Shown in pieces: positions 54,497 to 64,000 of a stretch of 64,000 bases of DNA (positions within the stretch are counted from its first letter, which is position 1; every line of letters starts with the position of its first letter). This DNA comes from Scilla litardierei. Its lineage: Eukaryota; Streptophyta; Magnoliopsida; Asparagales; Asparagaceae. The position numbers and the translations under genes were made by a program. The notes under the pieces were generated by a model. That model did not search any database. It saw only the letters and a list, made by a program, of their open reading frames with translations, and was not told the origin of the DNA. Location of the stretch: positions 61,635,334 to 61,699,333 of the forward strand of contig CM061134.1 of NCBI GenBank assembly GCA_030789695.1, written 5' to 3'.

Positions 54497-55867
54497 TCAC
54501 GAGTCCGGAAACAAAAGTGGGAAACGCTCTCGCATCTCATCCTCATTCTCCCAAGTAGACTCTACAGGTGAGCCGTGTCGCCACATCACCCTCACAAGAT
54601 TGACAATCTTGTTCTGAAGCGATTTCTGACGCCTGTCCAGAATCTGCACTGGATGCTGGTCATATGTCATATCGGGGCGAACAGTAATCTCCGAAAAATC
54701 CACCGCATGAGACGGATCGCTAATGTATCGACGAAGCTGCGACACATGGAAAACATTGTGAACTCCTTCCAAAGATGGCGGCAAGGCCAAGCGATAAGCT
54801 ATCTCGCCAACCCTCTCCAAAATGTCAAACGGTCCAATGTATCGCGGGCTCAACTTCCCACGCTTCTCAAAACGAATCACACCACGATTCGGGGAAATCT
54901 TCAAGAACACATGGTCGCCCGGCTGAAACTCCAAAGGACGACGTTTAGCATCCGCCCAATGCTTAAAACGGTCCTGAGCAATCCTCAACCTCTCCCGAAT
55001 ATTCCTGACGATATCCACGGCCTCCACGATCATCTCAGGTCCCAACAACTCCCGATCATCAACGTCATCCCAACTCAATGGCGATCGACATTTCCTCCCA
55101 TAAAGAGCGGCGAAAGGCGCCATGCCAATACTCGCCTGGAAGCTGTTGTTGTAAGAGAACTCCACCAAATGCAGATGGTCCTCCCACGAACCCTTGAAAT
55201 CCAACATGCACGCCCTCAGCATGTCTTCCAAAATCTGAATCGTCCTCTCAGACTGGCCATCCGTCTGCGGATGGTACGCCGTGCTGAAACTCAGACGCGT
55301 ACCCAAGCTCTTCTGCAAACTCTGCCAGAACTGAGATGTGAACCTCGTGTCTCTGTCAAACACGATACTCACAGGGACTCCATGAAGTCGCACAACCTCC
55401 TGCACGATTCACGTTACATCACTATCCAAACTAGGAAAAGGAAATAAAACAGAGAGTAAAAAGAAATTTACCTCCATATATCTCCTCCCTAGCGCCTCAG
55501 TGGACTGTCCCACTCGGAACGGAATAAAGTGCGCGGATTTGGTCAATCGATCTACGATCACCCAAATCGCGTCATTCTGCTTCGGACTCCGAGGTAGTCC
55601 AGTCACGAAATTCATAGTGATGTGCTGCCATTTCCACTCCGGAATCGGAAGCGGTTGTAGCATCCCGGCCGTACGCTGATGCTCCACCTTCACTTGCTGG
55701 CAAACCAAGCACTTGGCTACACTCCGAGCCACGCTCCTCTTCATACCATGCCCCAATAATTCAGACGAAGATCCTGGTACATCTTGGTGCCACCAGGATG
55801 CATAGAATACGGCGAACTGTGTGCCTCCACCATCAATTCCTCTCTGATATCCCCAGCTGGCACACAC
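54497..55867 (-). pseudogene. Gypsy C integrase and chromodomain-like tail
   Basis: Zinc-finger part: [17 protein letters not shown], then a 1-nt frameshift near 55745, then CLVCQQVKVEHQ. Core: MNFVTGLPRSPKQNDAIWVI, VDRLTKSAHFIPF, then a candidate intron (55400-55471), then [37 protein letters not shown] and a GPF/Y-like segment ([20 protein letters not shown]). The end reads [36 protein letters not shown] and [12 protein letters not shown], which matches a Tekay-type chromodomain thought to guide insertion to heterochromatin. From 55405 to 54497 the frame is open for 302 codons. Confidence 0.85.
55400..55471 (-). other. Candidate 72-nt intron in the gypsy C integrase
   Basis: On the minus strand GAG|GTAAAT (55471) to GTGCAG|GAG (55400) brackets a pyrimidine-rich 72-nt insert with an in-frame TGA. 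Removing it joins two conserved integrase blocks (GRRYME and EVVRLHGV) without a gap. Known Tekay proteins run straight through this point. Confidence 0.5.
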
Positions 55868-57426
55868 AACCTGGCTCCGAACCTCAGCGAGCCATCCTCA
55901 TGAATCAAAAAGTCAGTCCGCAGACCGGCTTCCACCTGCTCCCGAATCTTCACCAGCTTCGGATCCTCGGCCTGGCCAGCCTTAATCCGATCCATGATCG
56001 TCGACTGTACCTGCATGTACATCAACGACGAAACCTCCCCAGGAAGAACAATCTCCACGATAGACTCGCAAAAATCGCAAAAATCCTGCTGCAATCTCCA
56101 CTGCGAGGTCAAAATCATCACCGCTGAAAGCCTACTCAAAGCATCCGGAACCACATTCACCTTGCTAGGGTGAAACTGCAAATCAATATCATAATCCGCC
56201 ATAAGCTCCAACCATCGACGCTGTCGCATGTTGAGCTCCTTCTGAGTGAAAATATACTTCAAGCTTTTGTGATCGGTGAAAATCTTCACTTTCTCACTCA
56301 GCAGGAAGTGCCTCCAAATCTTAAGAGCAAACACAACGGCAGCCAACTCCAAATCATGCGTCGGATAATTCTTCTCATGAACCTTAAGCTGACGAGACGC
56401 ATACGCCACAACATGCCCGTGCTGATGCAACACACAACCGGGACCCTTGCCAGAAGCATCGCAAAAGATCTCAAATCCACCGCTGCGATCAGGCATAACA
56501 AGAATAGGGGCAGTCGTCAACCTCTCCTTCAGAATACCAAAAGCACCCTCACAATCACCCGACCAAACAAAAGCAACATCCTTCCGCGTCAACCTGGTCA
56601 TCGGCTCAGCAATACGAGAAAAGTCCTTAATGAATCGCCGATAGTAACCAGCAAGTCCAAGGAAACTCCGAATCTCAGACGCTGACGATGGAACAGGCCA
56701 CTACCCGATGGCCCTAATCTTCTCGGGATCCACTGAAATACCATCTCCAGTCACCACATGCCCGAGAAAAGCAACTCTATCCAGCCAAAACTCGCACTTC
56801 GAAAACTTAGCATACAACCGATGCTTCCTCAAGATCTCCAACACCGTCCTTAAGTGCGAGGCATGCTCTTCCTCCGACTTCGAATAGATCAGAATGTCGT
56901 CAATAAAGATAACGACAAACTTATCCAAAAAGTCGTAGAAAATCAGGTTCATCAGATTCATGAAAACTGCGGGCGCGTTAGTTACGCCGAAAGGCATAAC
57001 CACAAACTCATAGTGTCCATACTTCGTCCTGAACGCTGTCTTCGGAACATCTCCCTTCTTAACCTTCAACTGATGGTAACCACTCCTCAAATCTAATTTA
57101 GAAAACACCCTCGAACCTCCAAGCTGATCAAAAATATCATCGATGCGAGGCAACGGGTATTTATTCTTAATGGTCACCGCATTCAACCCCCGATAGTCCA
57201 CGCACATGCGACGCGAACCATCCTTCTTCTTTACCAGCAACACCGGTGCTCCCCACGGAGACACGCTAGGATTAATATAACCCTTCTGCAAAAGCTCATC
57301 CAACTGCTTCCGTAACTCCTCCAATTCCGCAGGTGCCATACGATACGGCGCCTTCGAAATCGGCTGCGCACCTGGAACAAGATCGATAGAAAATTCCAAA
57401 GCCCGATCAGGTGGCAAACCAGACAT
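55741..57426 (-). pseudogene. Gypsy C reverse transcriptase and RNase H
   Basis: One frame runs 57426-55741 with a single TAG at 56701-56703 (GAG to TAG would explain it). RT motifs: [69 protein letters not shown] and FIDDILIYS with the catalytic Asp pair intact (56896-56907). RNase H motifs: [46 protein letters not shown] and [13 protein letters not shown]. It copies the element RNA into cDNA. The upstream junction to protease is a 1-nt frameshift near 57448. Confidence 0.9.
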
Positions 57427-57898
57427 CTCCTCGGGGAAGACGTCGCCAAATCACGCACCACAGCTGGCCACTCCAGCTCCAACTGCATAGCCACAGCCTC
57501 CACCGGCCTGGCCCGAAATCTGACAGGACCAAGCGAACTGCTACCACGACTGAACTCAAATACTAGATGTCCGGGAATCTCGAACACCACCTTCTTCCTT
57601 CGACAGTCGATCGTAGAATAGAAGCTCGCAAGCCAATCCATCCCAAGAACTGCATCATAGTTGATGATGTCGTGGACAATGAAATCAGGGAAAAGCTCAT
57701 GTCCACAGACCACCAACGAGCAAGAATTGCAACCACGATGCACCGAGACCACACCATTCCCTGTAACGATATTTCAACTCTTTGGAAGAGGGGACGTCGA
57801 CAATGAATGCCTCTCCACGAAGCTCCGAGAAATAATGCACATCGATGCACCAGAGTCAAAGAGGACTCGTGCAGGAAATGTGCAAACCAAAACCACAC
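57427..57898 (-). pseudogene. Gypsy C protease and linker
   Basis: Starting at the candidate intron acceptor (57898) the frame reads VVLVCTFPARVLFDSGAS, the aspartic protease with D-S-G-A at 57857-57846. It continues MCIISRSFVERHSL to a TGA near 57775 (TGG to TGA would explain it), then VSVHRGCNSCSLVV, HDIINYDAVLGMDWLASF and a linker to RT. It would process the polyprotein. Catalytic residues are present but the frame is broken. Confidence 0.8.
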
Positions 57899-58011
57899 CT
57901 AATCAAGCAATTAACAATCAAACCCTAGTCTAGCAAACAACCATGTTCAAGCAAACAACATAATCTAACAATCAAACCAGCTAGGAAAGAAACGGCTAGA
58001 TTGAGGATTAC
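57899..58011 (-). other. Candidate 113-nt intron between gypsy C gag and protease
   Basis: On the minus strand GCAG|GTAATCC (58011) to TTGATTAG|GTGTGG (57899) brackets a T-rich, stop-containing, non-coding stretch. Joining the edges gives EAMDEVIAG followed by VVLVCTFPARVLFDSGAS in frame, the usual Tekay gag-protease junction. Confidence 0.5.
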
Positions 58012-59144
58012 CTGCGATAACCTCATCCATAGCCTCGCTCTCTGCAGCGGTCATCAGAAAAGCCTGCCTCCTCGGCGGAACAGCCTGCCGAAAAGCCTGC
58101 CCCTGCGGAACAAGAGCTGCTCCCACGTCCAACAGGAACAGACGCTCGCTGCTGCAACGGCTGTGCTGCAACAGGAGCCCTCCGCAGCTGATTCGCATGC
58201 CGACAATCCTTCGCGGCATGAGAAGCATCACCGCAAACCAGACACTGGCCCAAAAACTTCCGACACTGATCCTTGACGTGGCCAGGCTTGCCGCAGAAAT
58301 GGCAAAACTTCAGAATAGGCCCTCCTGGCCTCTTAAACTGAGCAGACTGATTAGGCCTGAATCCAGGTCTAACCACAGCTCTCGCCTGCTCCACAAGCCT
58401 CTTCCCAGCACCAACAACAGACCCCTTCCTCTGGTTCACGAGCAGCTCCTGCCTCTTGGCAGCGACCAGAACCTTCTGATAAGACTCCCGGTCAGAAGAG
58501 GTCACAAAACTCTGGAGCTCCGAGGCAAGCCCCTGCAAGAACCTCTGAGCCTTCTCCTCAGCGTCCTGCACCATCTTTGGTGCAAACCGACTCAGCCTCA
58601 TGAACTCTTGGTGATATAGGTCCACCGACGAGTTCCCTTGCTTCAAATCGATAAAACGCTGCAGCATCTCCTCCCTGGCAGCTTTCGGGAAGAACTCACC
58701 CTCAAATCTGGCCTTGAAGGTAGCCCAAGCTATCGGCTCCACCAACAACTTCTCTTCCGCATCCCACCAATTTCGAGCATTATCCTTGAGTTGCCTCTTC
58801 GCCAAATCAACCCATCCAGCCGGGGTGATCTTGGCCATCTTCAGATTGTCCTCGATGTTCCGAATCCATTCATCGGCAGCCAGAGGACCCTCAGAACCAT
58901 CAAAATATGCGGGACCCAGCTCCCGAAATTGCTTCGCTCCTGGCTCAGAGCGATGGGCATCCGGAAGAGCCCGGGCAGCTCGAGTAAGTGGAGCATTCTG
59001 GACTTGCAGAAGCACGCCCTGCTGCACTTGCATCATCTGCAGCATCATCCGCATCATCTCACTGCTGGTGGGTTCCCGCTCAGGCTCCTCATCATGAGGG
59101 ATCGCGCCACTACCCCCACCACGGGTGAAACGTCTTCCTGCCAT
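58012..59144 (-). pseudogene. Gypsy C gag with two CCHC zinc knuckles
   Basis: Start ATG at 59144 (MAGRRFTRGGGSGAIP). Met/Gln-rich helix at residues 29-50. Retrotransposon gag domain at residues ~70-235 (FDGSEGPLAADEWIRNIEDN, LKDNARNWWDAEEKLL, FKARFEGEFFPKAAREEMLQ, FMRLSRFAPKMV). Zinc knuckles CHFCGKPGHVKDQC (281-294) and CLVCGDASHAAKDC (301-314). A 1-nt frameshift near 58125 moves the end (MTAAESEAMDEVIAG) to another frame; as written the ORF stops at 58023 after 373 codons. It forms the particle core and binds RNA. Confidence 0.88.
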
Positions 59145-59349
59145 CTAGTGACACAGAAAACAAATCAGATTAGACTCATAGCTTATGACTCGGACGTCGA
59201 ACTTAATTTATTGGACATTCTAATATTATTATCGCTATTCCAAAAATCGCAGTTACAGAAGGACCTGCATGGGCCACCAACAAAACCTGTCACGACCCGC
59301 TTCCCTAAAATGGAGGCGAGACGTGAAAAGGTCCGCACGGGAGTGGAGC
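59145..59349 (-). other. Gypsy C 5' leader
   Basis: Between gag and the inferred 5' LTR edge. It contains TGTCACGACCCGCTTCCC (59288), which looks like the LTR/U5 end of other Tekay elements, so the true LTR edge could be at 59288. The usual TGGTATCAGAGC PBS is missing at either place. Confidence 0.4.
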
Positions 59350-61762
59350 TGTGAAGCCCCAAACCCGATAAGCGTCAATAATATATAAGCAGGTCCCTGT
59401 AACCACAACGGAATAACAATAATAACACGAGGAGAGACTGAAATAAAATCTCACATCTCATACATTGTCCAACAAGAAAATAAGTTCAACATCCAGAAGA
59501 GCCACCATGCTAAAAGAAAAGAGTCTAAAGGCCCAGAACAAGGCCAACAAAAGCGACGACAAAACAAAGTGTGGGTGCTACGCACCGATAACAAAACAAC
59601 TGTCTAACAAAAGTAAAACACGACGAAGACACTAGGATTGGTCCCCAGTGTCCACGTACTCCCCGTCAAACACAAGCTCGGGCTCGGCGTCAGCAAACAC
59701 CTCGTCCTCAACAAGGTACTCGGGCTCAGGATCTAACATGTGTCACCCAAAAGAGTAAAGGGGCACGTGTCAGCAAGTCTAAAAGACTTGAGCAAGGAAA
59801 CTGAAAGTAAGGCAACTAGCAACCTAGCAGTTTAGTATGCATGACATGGCAGTTATAACATGAGTGCACACTCAAGACATGGCAAGACAATTTGTACGAG
59901 AGAACAATTATCGGGACAAGACAAGACAAGACAAGACAAGACAAGAGTAGCCACGCTACTATCAATCTCAATCAATTCACTATTCACGTTGTTTTGTAGA
60001 TGTTTACGCCTTACAGCTGAATGGTTTCACATTCGCTAATTGGCCGCTTAACAACTACCCCAAAACCCAGAGTTTACGCCTTACCACTGCAGTTGCTGAT
60101 CGGGCAGACTCCCAGTTGATTGGTCGCTTAACTCTTACCCCCAATACCCACACGTAATGGAGCCAGGGTCCCCGCACAATGAGCTCAGCTAGTGAGCCTG
60201 GGGTTGCCCCGCACATGAGCTCGCATTCTTAAACATTTGGCGTAGGGGTGCACCTAGCCGGAAACACGCAATTCGGGCATTGGTTATCAACCAACACATG
60301 GCCCGCTTCTGGAACACGAGCCAGGAACACAAGCATTTGTAGCAAAGCTACGCAATCACAGAAACACTTAAAGAATGCAATGACATGACAATTAATTTGC
60401 GTACCGTTAATGGAAAGTAAACATGACATGGTAATTGTGCAACATGATATATGTCGGAACTAGCTTCGTTGTCAAGCTAGTTCCCCAATTTACGCCTAGG
60501 CGAGTATCATTTCGTCGCCTAGTCTCTTTTACGCCTACAACAAGCAAATGGCCTAAAACATGGCCTAAACCCTAAGTGGCAAGTTTCATTTGCCTAGCAC
60601 CGGGGATGGCGACCACTTCGTCACACGGATGCCAATCTACGGGGAAATCGCTGTTTTGGGGGAACAATCATCAAACAACATGAAATTTTATTAGGGTTTC
60701 ATAAAAATATAAATAGGTTATGCAAACAACGGTAGATCGATTTCTTACCGAGAGGAGGCGGAAGAAACACTACGGGGAACCCTAGGTTCAGATCTGGAGA
60801 AGATTGGAGAAGTTTGGGGAAACTAGGGTTTTGGGGGATTTGGGGGTTTTGATGGATTTGGTGAGATTTTGGGGAAGATGAGAGGTAGATAGAGTGGATG
60901 GATGGTTTGGATGATGGATTTAGGGCTTGGGATGAAGGGATGAAGCTTGGAGGAAGATGTGGGCTCAAGGGGGAAGATTTTAGGGTTTTGGGTCGTGTCG
61001 GGAAAGAAGAAAACGATTGGGTTGGGTTTAAATAGGATGGGCCGGCGGCTGCCCAGAAATTAGGGTTTCAACACTGGTTAGTCGGTCAAAGAGCAACCAC
61101 TGACCGACTAGTTTGGCAACTAGTCGGTCGGTCGACCAACGCAGACCGACTAAGTGCAAACAGTAACTCCTGAACGAAAATAGGATTTCAGAGTTAGTCG
61201 GTCCATGAACAAATACTGACCGACTAGTTTAGCATCTAGTCGGTCGATGAACGTTCTTAGACCGACTAAGAGTAAACAGTAACTCAACTAAAATTAAGAT
61301 GATGTGTTAGTCGGTTAAAGAAGCATTGCCGACCGACTAGTTTGCAACCTAGTCGGTCAACCAACGTTCTTAGACCGACTAACGATAAACAGTAACTCCT
61401 GAGAAATTTAGAAAGCTAACTAGTCGGTCCAAGAAGGATTGCCGACCGACTGGATCGTCATCTAATCGGTCGGTGCCCCTTCTTATACCGGCTAATGAGC
61501 ACAAAAGTTCCGATACGAGCGCGGGGCCCCGGGATCGATTCCTAAGACTCCTAGGCTTGATCTAATAGTCAGATACGACCGTTATGAAGTCCGTCACGAA
61601 TGACATATTTCGAAATCGACGATCCTAAGGAAGAAACGAGAAAATACGTCGAATCGATCGAAAATGAAAGTTACGGAGACGAAAACCACATATGAGGAGA
61701 AAATCCACCAAACCATATATTATATTATATTAAATCCAGATACATGAAAAGCAGTCGTTACA
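59350..61762 (-). repeat. Gypsy C 5' LTR
   Basis: Direct repeat of 52094-54450 with about 20 substitutions by eye plus the ~60-bp difference near the low edge. (GACAA)n near 59914-59945. Hairpin array at 61078-61490. Ends GTCGTTACA at 61762. Confidence 0.85.
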
Positions 61763-62420
61763 ATTACCCAAAAAGAGCGGGAGGAAACAACGGCAACAAC
61801 TAAGGCTAAAAGAAAATATAAACAAGAGAGGCGAAGACTAGGACAACGACCCAAATGACACCAAGGAAAATATCGAAGAAAACAAGGTGTGTCAACTAGA
61901 CCATAGTCGAAAAGCGAAAAGAGAAATCATCAAAAACAAAATGAAATCAACGTATTGATGAAAGGAACATACTCCCCAATATCAACATTTTTAGCGAATT
62001 GAGTGCATGGAAAAAAACTCATGTTTCCATCCAAATAAAGCTATACAATCAATAGAATCATCGATCGAGAAAGTAAACATCGGAGACAAAATTACAATGT
62101 GCACACAGAGACGAACGACAATAGGATGGATATATTCATATAGAAACATCAAAATTGATACATCCAGACGACCAAAAAAATATATCGATCATCAGCAGAT
62201 AGCAGTATATGGTGCACATCATACAACAATCGAAAAAACATCAAAAAGTATCACAAAACATCCAAAACAACCATAAATACGACGCGCAAATCGAAAAACC
62301 AATCATAAGTCCAATATAAATAAAGAATAAAGGTATCCTCCTTGAGTCCAATATAAACCAATCATAAGTCCAATATAAAACCAATCATTATCATGCAAGA
62401 TAATATAAAAAATATATATC
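61763..62420 (-). other. Copia B region downstream of pol
   Basis: AT-rich sequence after the RNase H stop of copia B. It includes a local rearrangement in which CCAATATAA and ACCAATCATAAG repeat near 62296-62390 and AAAGGTATCCTCCTTGAG (62329-62346) duplicates part of the pol end (62468-62485). No extra ORF is recognisable before gypsy C begins. Confidence 0.5.
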
Positions 62421-63554
62421 CTAAATCTCGGATTCACCCATAATCCCCAATTCTCGACGTAACCGCACAAAGGTATCCTCCTTGAGTGGTTTCATGAAAA
62501 TGTCGGCGTTTTGCTTCTGGGTTTCAACGTACACTAAAATGATGTCCTTTTTGGCTACATGATCATCTAGGAAATGGTGACGGACATATATGTGTTTGGT
62601 ACGGGAGTGGTGTACCGGATTCTTTGAGAGACATATTGCACTTACGTTGTCCACCATGATAGGGCAAGTATCACAGTTTATACCAAAGTCTTTAAGAGTG
62701 TGTCTCATCCAAAGAACCTGTGCACATGCAGCACCGGTGGTGATATATTCTGCCTCGGTGGTTGAAAGTGATACAGAATTCTGCTTCTTGGAAAACCAAG
62801 AGACAAGGGAATTTCCTATAAAATGGCAAGTGCCATTAGTGCTTTTCCTGTCGGATTTGCATCCAGCATAATCTGCATCACTATATGAGATTAACTCATA
62901 TGTGCTTGACTTTGGATAGAATAATCCGTAGTTGAGTGTGTGACTTAAATAACGGAAAATACGTTTAACCGTTACTAAGTGTGATTTCTTAGGTTGTGAC
63001 TGATACCTAGCACAAACACATACTGCAAACATTATATCTGGCCTACTAGCAGTAAGATATAATAAACTAACTATCATACCTCGATATAGATGAATGTCTA
63101 CATCTTTACCGCCCGTGTCTTTATCGAGATGTATTGTGGTGCTCATCGGAGTCTTCTTGCTAGAAGCATTCTCCATTCCAAATCGCTTTAGCAGCTCCAC
63201 CGTGTACTTGGTTTGGTGGATGAAGATTCCATCGTTCATTTGGAAAATTTGGAGTCCTAAGAAATATTTGAGCTCACCCATGTGGCTCATCTCAAAATGA
63301 TCCTTCATGACATTAGAAAACTCTTCGCAAAGAGTGAAGTTAGTAGCACCGAAAATGATATCATCTACGTAAATTTGAACTAAGATAATATCATGATTAG
63401 CATACTTAACATAAAGCGTTGAATCAACCTCACCCATTTTGAAACCCAAATCCAAAAGAAAGTTCTTTAGGTAGTCATACCAAGCTCTAGGAGCTTGTCT
63501 CAAACCATAAAGTGCTTTCTTTAGTTTGAAAACGTGATTCGGGAAATTTTTCAT
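62421..63554 (-). pseudogene. Copia B reverse transcriptase/RNase H (largely intact)
   Basis: 377 open codons ending MGESEI and a stop at 62421. [21 protein letters not shown] and IYVDDIIFGAT with the catalytic Asp pair. Then MGELKYFLGLQI, SRPDIMFAVCVCARYQ. RNase H: YSDADYAGCKSDRKSTNG, SLSTTEAEYITTG, MVDNVSAICLSKNPVHHS and RTKHIYVRHHF. The C-terminus is VRLRRELGIMG, typical of Sirevirus pol. Upstream, two 1-nt homopolymer insertions (near 63548 and 63640) break the frame. About 80% similar by eye to the decayed copia A pol. Confidence 0.85.
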
Positions 63555-64000
63555 TTATAAAACCCGGAGGTTGAGAAACATATACTTCCTCAATGACATC
63601 TCCGTTTAAAAACGCACTTTTTACGTCCATTTGAAAAAAGTTTGAAATCTTTATGGCATGCAAATGACAGTAATAGCCTAATAGATTCTAATCTAGCTAC
63701 AGGTGCAAAAGATTCCTCGAAATCAATACCTTCCTCTTGTCTGTAGCCTTGAGCAACTAACCTAGCTTTATTCCAGATGACATTTTGGTTCTCGTCTGTC
63801 TTGTTCTTGAAGATCCACTTCGTTCCTATAACGTTGTGGTTCTTCGAAGGCAACGGAACTAGCTCCCAGACCTCATTCCTCTCAAACTGAATGAGCTCCT
63901 CTTCCATGGCTAGGATCCAAGAGCTATCTTTGCACGCTTCATTGATATTCTTTGGCTCCACGGAAGAGACAAAGGCACACTGAGCGAAGAAGTTGACTTG
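63555..64000 (-). pseudogene. Copia B RT N-terminal part, runs off the window
   Basis: 63590-63961 encodes [60 protein letters not shown] and [16 protein letters not shown]. It then shifts frame in a poly-T run at about 63640, just before the F-Q-M-D-V-K-S-A-F block. The element continues beyond position 64000. Confidence 0.85.

Larger units (their letters stand above)
52094..61762 (-). mobile_element. Gypsy C: Tekay/Del-type chromovirus
   Basis: LTRs at 59350-61762 (5', boundary at the low end uncertain) and 52094-54450 (3') are about 99% identical by eye. They share CAGTCGTTACA at one edge. Gag, protease, RT, RNase H, integrase and a chromodomain-like tail follow in order on the minus strand. 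The PPT is clear. No tRNA-Met PBS is visible where expected, and the flanks do not form a target duplication (GCATC against ATTAC). The coding region has at least four 1-nt frameshifts, two nonsense codons and two candidate introns. Confidence 0.88.

Noticed and set aside
54575..55447. 290-codon plus-strand ORF
   Set aside because: It is the antisense of the integrase coding region (54497-55405, minus) and has no domain.
58638..59354. 238-codon plus-strand ORF
   Set aside because: It is antisense to gypsy C gag, which has clear gag and zinc-knuckle motifs on the minus strand.

Overview
The window reads as repeat-rich, heterochromatin-like DNA from a flowering plant. It holds Sirevirus-type Ty1-copia elements, Athila/Tat-type and Tekay/Del-type Ty3-gypsy elements, Mutator-type elements with 9-bp target duplications, and a MITE inside a (TA)n tract. 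I see no intact host gene and no RNA gene. The only hints of host coding sequence are short exon-like remnants near 1.2 kb and 5.1-5.3 kb, which flank a Mutator-type insertion. The species cannot be named from this window.

Layout. 1-6.3 kb: a fold-back Mutator-type MITE (18-319), GC-rich repeats, and a 3.25-kb non-autonomous Mutator-type element (1783-5031). That element is filled with a GT/CA minisatellite, GA and TA microsatellites and a nested MITE. 6.27-45.78 kb: fragments of an old copia LTR (family D) split by a full-length minus-strand Sirevirus-like element (copia A, 7417-45683). Copia A is itself broken by three gypsy-type elements: gypsy 1 (10571-16606, +), gypsy 2 (16682-25088, -) and gypsy 3 (30403-41984, +). 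Each has recognisable LTRs, a primer-binding site (PBS), a polypurine tract (PPT) and a 5-bp target-site duplication (TSD). 45.8-50.2 kb: degraded copia LTR-like sequence, an Athila-type extra ORF and a Tekay-like LTR fragment. 50.2-52.1 kb: LTR, PBS and gag start of a second copia A-family element on the plus strand. 52.1-61.8 kb: a Tekay-type chromovirus (gypsy C, minus strand) with a complete domain set, several frameshifts and two candidate introns. 61.8-64 kb: the pol gene of a further Sirevirus-like element (copia B, minus strand) that runs off the window.

How the parts work together. Copia A and gypsy C carry recognisable gag-protease-RT-RNaseH-integrase sets, but both are damaged. Gypsy 1, 2 and 3 lack RT and integrase and must have depended on enzymes supplied in trans. 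Gypsy 2 keeps one intact 641-codon ORF of unknown function whose C-terminal domain is shared with gypsy 1.

Two signals stand out. First, four LTR families carry arrays of short palindromic or paired motifs at similar places in the LTR, each family with its own motif. Second, the gypsy 2/3 LTRs contain five consecutive predicted hairpins with the same GAGA (GNRA-type) tip, the same internal loop and stems that co-vary between elements. This looks like a structured RNA element of the retrotransposon transcript that I do not recognise from the literature.
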